Part shown: positions 8,771-14,521 of the stretch, piece after piece | How the letters are laid out: every line of letters begins with the position of its first letter | How positions within the stretch are numbered: the stretch's first letter is position 1 | Assembly (NCBI RefSeq): GCF_000188695.1 | Contig: NW_004754931.1 | Coordinates: 1,543,325-1,557,845, forward strand | Reading direction: 5' to 3' | DNA: 14,521 bases | Source of the DNA: Salpingoeca rosetta | Taxonomy: Eukaryota > Opisthokonta > Choanoflagellata > Craspedida > Salpingoecidae | Notes under the pieces: generated by a model | Databases searched by the model: none | Seen by the model: only the letters and a program-made list of their open reading frames with translations | What the model was told of the DNA's origin: nothing | Made by a program: the position numbers and the translations under genes

Positions 8771-9148
8771 GTTGTAACAGCACGTGTTTGCAAACAACCA
8801 TCATCCCAACCCCTCACTCACCACGACACACACACACACACACACGTGTACGTGACGCGCATTGGATGTCGTGTATTCCCCTGTCACGGTCACAAGTGCG
8901 GCAACATCAAGGCACAACCAAGCAAAACCAGCACCTCACGATCACGTGGCGGTGTGGTGGCGGCCTCAAAACGGTCCAAAGCAGGTACCAAACACACACA
9001 CACACACAAGCAAAGCGAAGCAGCAAGCAAGTACAGACGGGCAGAGAAGGGCGAGAACGGGTGCAATTACGGCCGAGTGCCAACGGAGCGATAATGGGGA
9101 GGAGACAAAGACGTGGATGGCACCAGCACTGCTGACTATGAGAAAATC

Positions 9149-9249
<101 letters not shown>

Positions 9250-9292
9250 GCAAGCACGAAGACACAGGCGGCACGAACGAGCAGAGCAGGAC

Positions 9293-13900
<4,608 letters not shown>

Positions 13901-14521
13901 CCTCGTGCTTCCTTTTGTTGTGGTTGTGGTTGTTGTTGTGGTTGTGGTTGTGGTTGTGGTTGTGGTTGTGGTTGTGGTTGTGGTTGTGGTTGTGGTTGTG
14001 GTTGTGGTTGTGGTTGTGGTTGTGGTTGTGGTTGTGGTTGTGTGAGAGGCGATATGAATCCTGTGTGCTACACACACACACACACACACACATGGCACGG
14101 CATGCGGACAAACACGCGAAGCTACACGCATGTGGTGGCGGGGACGCAGGACACATGGTGATGGTGATGATCAAGGCGACCCTGGACATAGTGTGAGAGG
14201 GGTCGGGGCTGGTGGGTGAGAAGGCGGAGGGCGAAACGGCAAACGCGCTGCCGACCAAGGTGTCCGATGGCGATGGACCTTCAGACTTATACAGTTGTGA
14301 AGTGCACGCTGACATGACGCTCACTGAACAAACTATTCAAACAACTGTTCTGAACACCCACCAAAGACTCTGCTGCAACATAAAAACTCATTGGACTACT
14401 TCTTCATCCGCATCACTCAGAAAGCAAACAAAAGAAACTGGTCCAACAATTCGGTCGATTAGTACATGATCGATGAAATGGCATCTAACTAAGATCATGA
14501 TTTAAGCTTGCATCGAAAGTC
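13901..14521. other. Upstream region of the exchanger gene and right window edge
   Basis: It contains the CACAAC leader repeat (13915-14043), a short AC run (14071-14092) and unique sequence. From about 14320 to the edge the sequence is clearly richer in A/T and lacks simple repeats. A 7-bp inverted repeat, catgatc (14465-14471) and gatcatg (14493-14499), lies near the edge. Open frames on either strand here show no recognisable domain. Promoter elements are expected but I cannot point to one. Confidence 0.55.
13915..14043. repeat. (GTTGTG)n hexanucleotide, CACAAC in the exchanger leader
   Basis: About 20 copies of a 6-bp unit with a few GTT variants at the start-codon side. On the gene's strand it is (CACAAC)n ending 14 nt before the start codon. 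All frames across it stay open (Thr, His-Asn on -; Val, Trp-Leu, Cys-Gly on +), which explains several long spurious frames. Confidence 0.95.

Noticed and set aside
13915..14043. Hexamer array considered as telomere-like repeat
   Set aside because: The unit GTTGTG is not a known telomere motif and the array is internal, next to a start codon.
13901..14131. Exchanger start at an in-frame Met at 14131
   Set aside because: It would add AC-repeat-derived Val-Cys and poly-Thr residues with no counterpart in NCX proteins; the Met at 13900 fits better, though ribosome profiling would be needed to be sure.
14451..14466. A short match in style to the 3' end of bacterial-type large-subunit rRNA (reverse strand)
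   Set aside because: Only about 14 bases look similar and the flanking sequence does not continue the match; taken as chance.

Overview
This is nuclear DNA from a eukaryote, probably a protist close to animals. It carries multi-exon genes on both strands, with GT-AG introns of about 107-392 nt, GC-rich exons and very heavy microsatellite content. The gene set (an animal-type cytochrome b5-related desaturase and an SLC8-type Na+/Ca2+ exchanger with a Calx-beta module) and the compact introns make a choanoflagellate (Salpingoeca-like) my best guess. That placement is inference and low confidence.

Layout: (1) 54-2995, + strand: cytochrome b5/fatty-acid-desaturase fusion, 7 exons, 435 aa from the first Met; the frame stays open to the left edge. 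(2) 3372-4505, - strand: single-exon polyQ/polyD protein of unknown function. (3) 4979-5536, + strand: two-exon small protein with two predicted membrane spans, divergent from gene 2. (4) 5985-8600, - strand: 11-exon peptidase S51 (alpha-aspartyl dipeptidase, PepE type), 261 aa, with the Ser/His/Glu triad at exactly the spacing of bacterial PepE. (5) 9293-13900, - strand: 11-exon Na+/Ca2+ exchanger, 753 aa, upstream of gene 4 in the same orientation. In the four intron-containing genes every exon phase closes, and the joined coding lengths (1308, 405, 786 and 2262 nt) are multiples of three.

Nothing suggests that the five genes form one pathway: membrane lipid modification, a Q-rich probable nuclear protein, an unknown membrane protein, dipeptide hydrolysis and Ca2+ efflux. 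The strongest shared signal is in the introns. About 24 of 27 hold simple repeats, often right next to splice sites. Some introns have (GT)n near the donor and (AC)n near the acceptor, so their ends are complementary. Some acceptors have (AC)n where a pyrimidine tract would be. Two acceptors have a UG tract just before an exon that can be skipped in frame; one of those exons carries the catalytic Glu of the peptidase. No RNA genes, transposase genes, CRISPR arrays or prokaryotic operon signals were seen.
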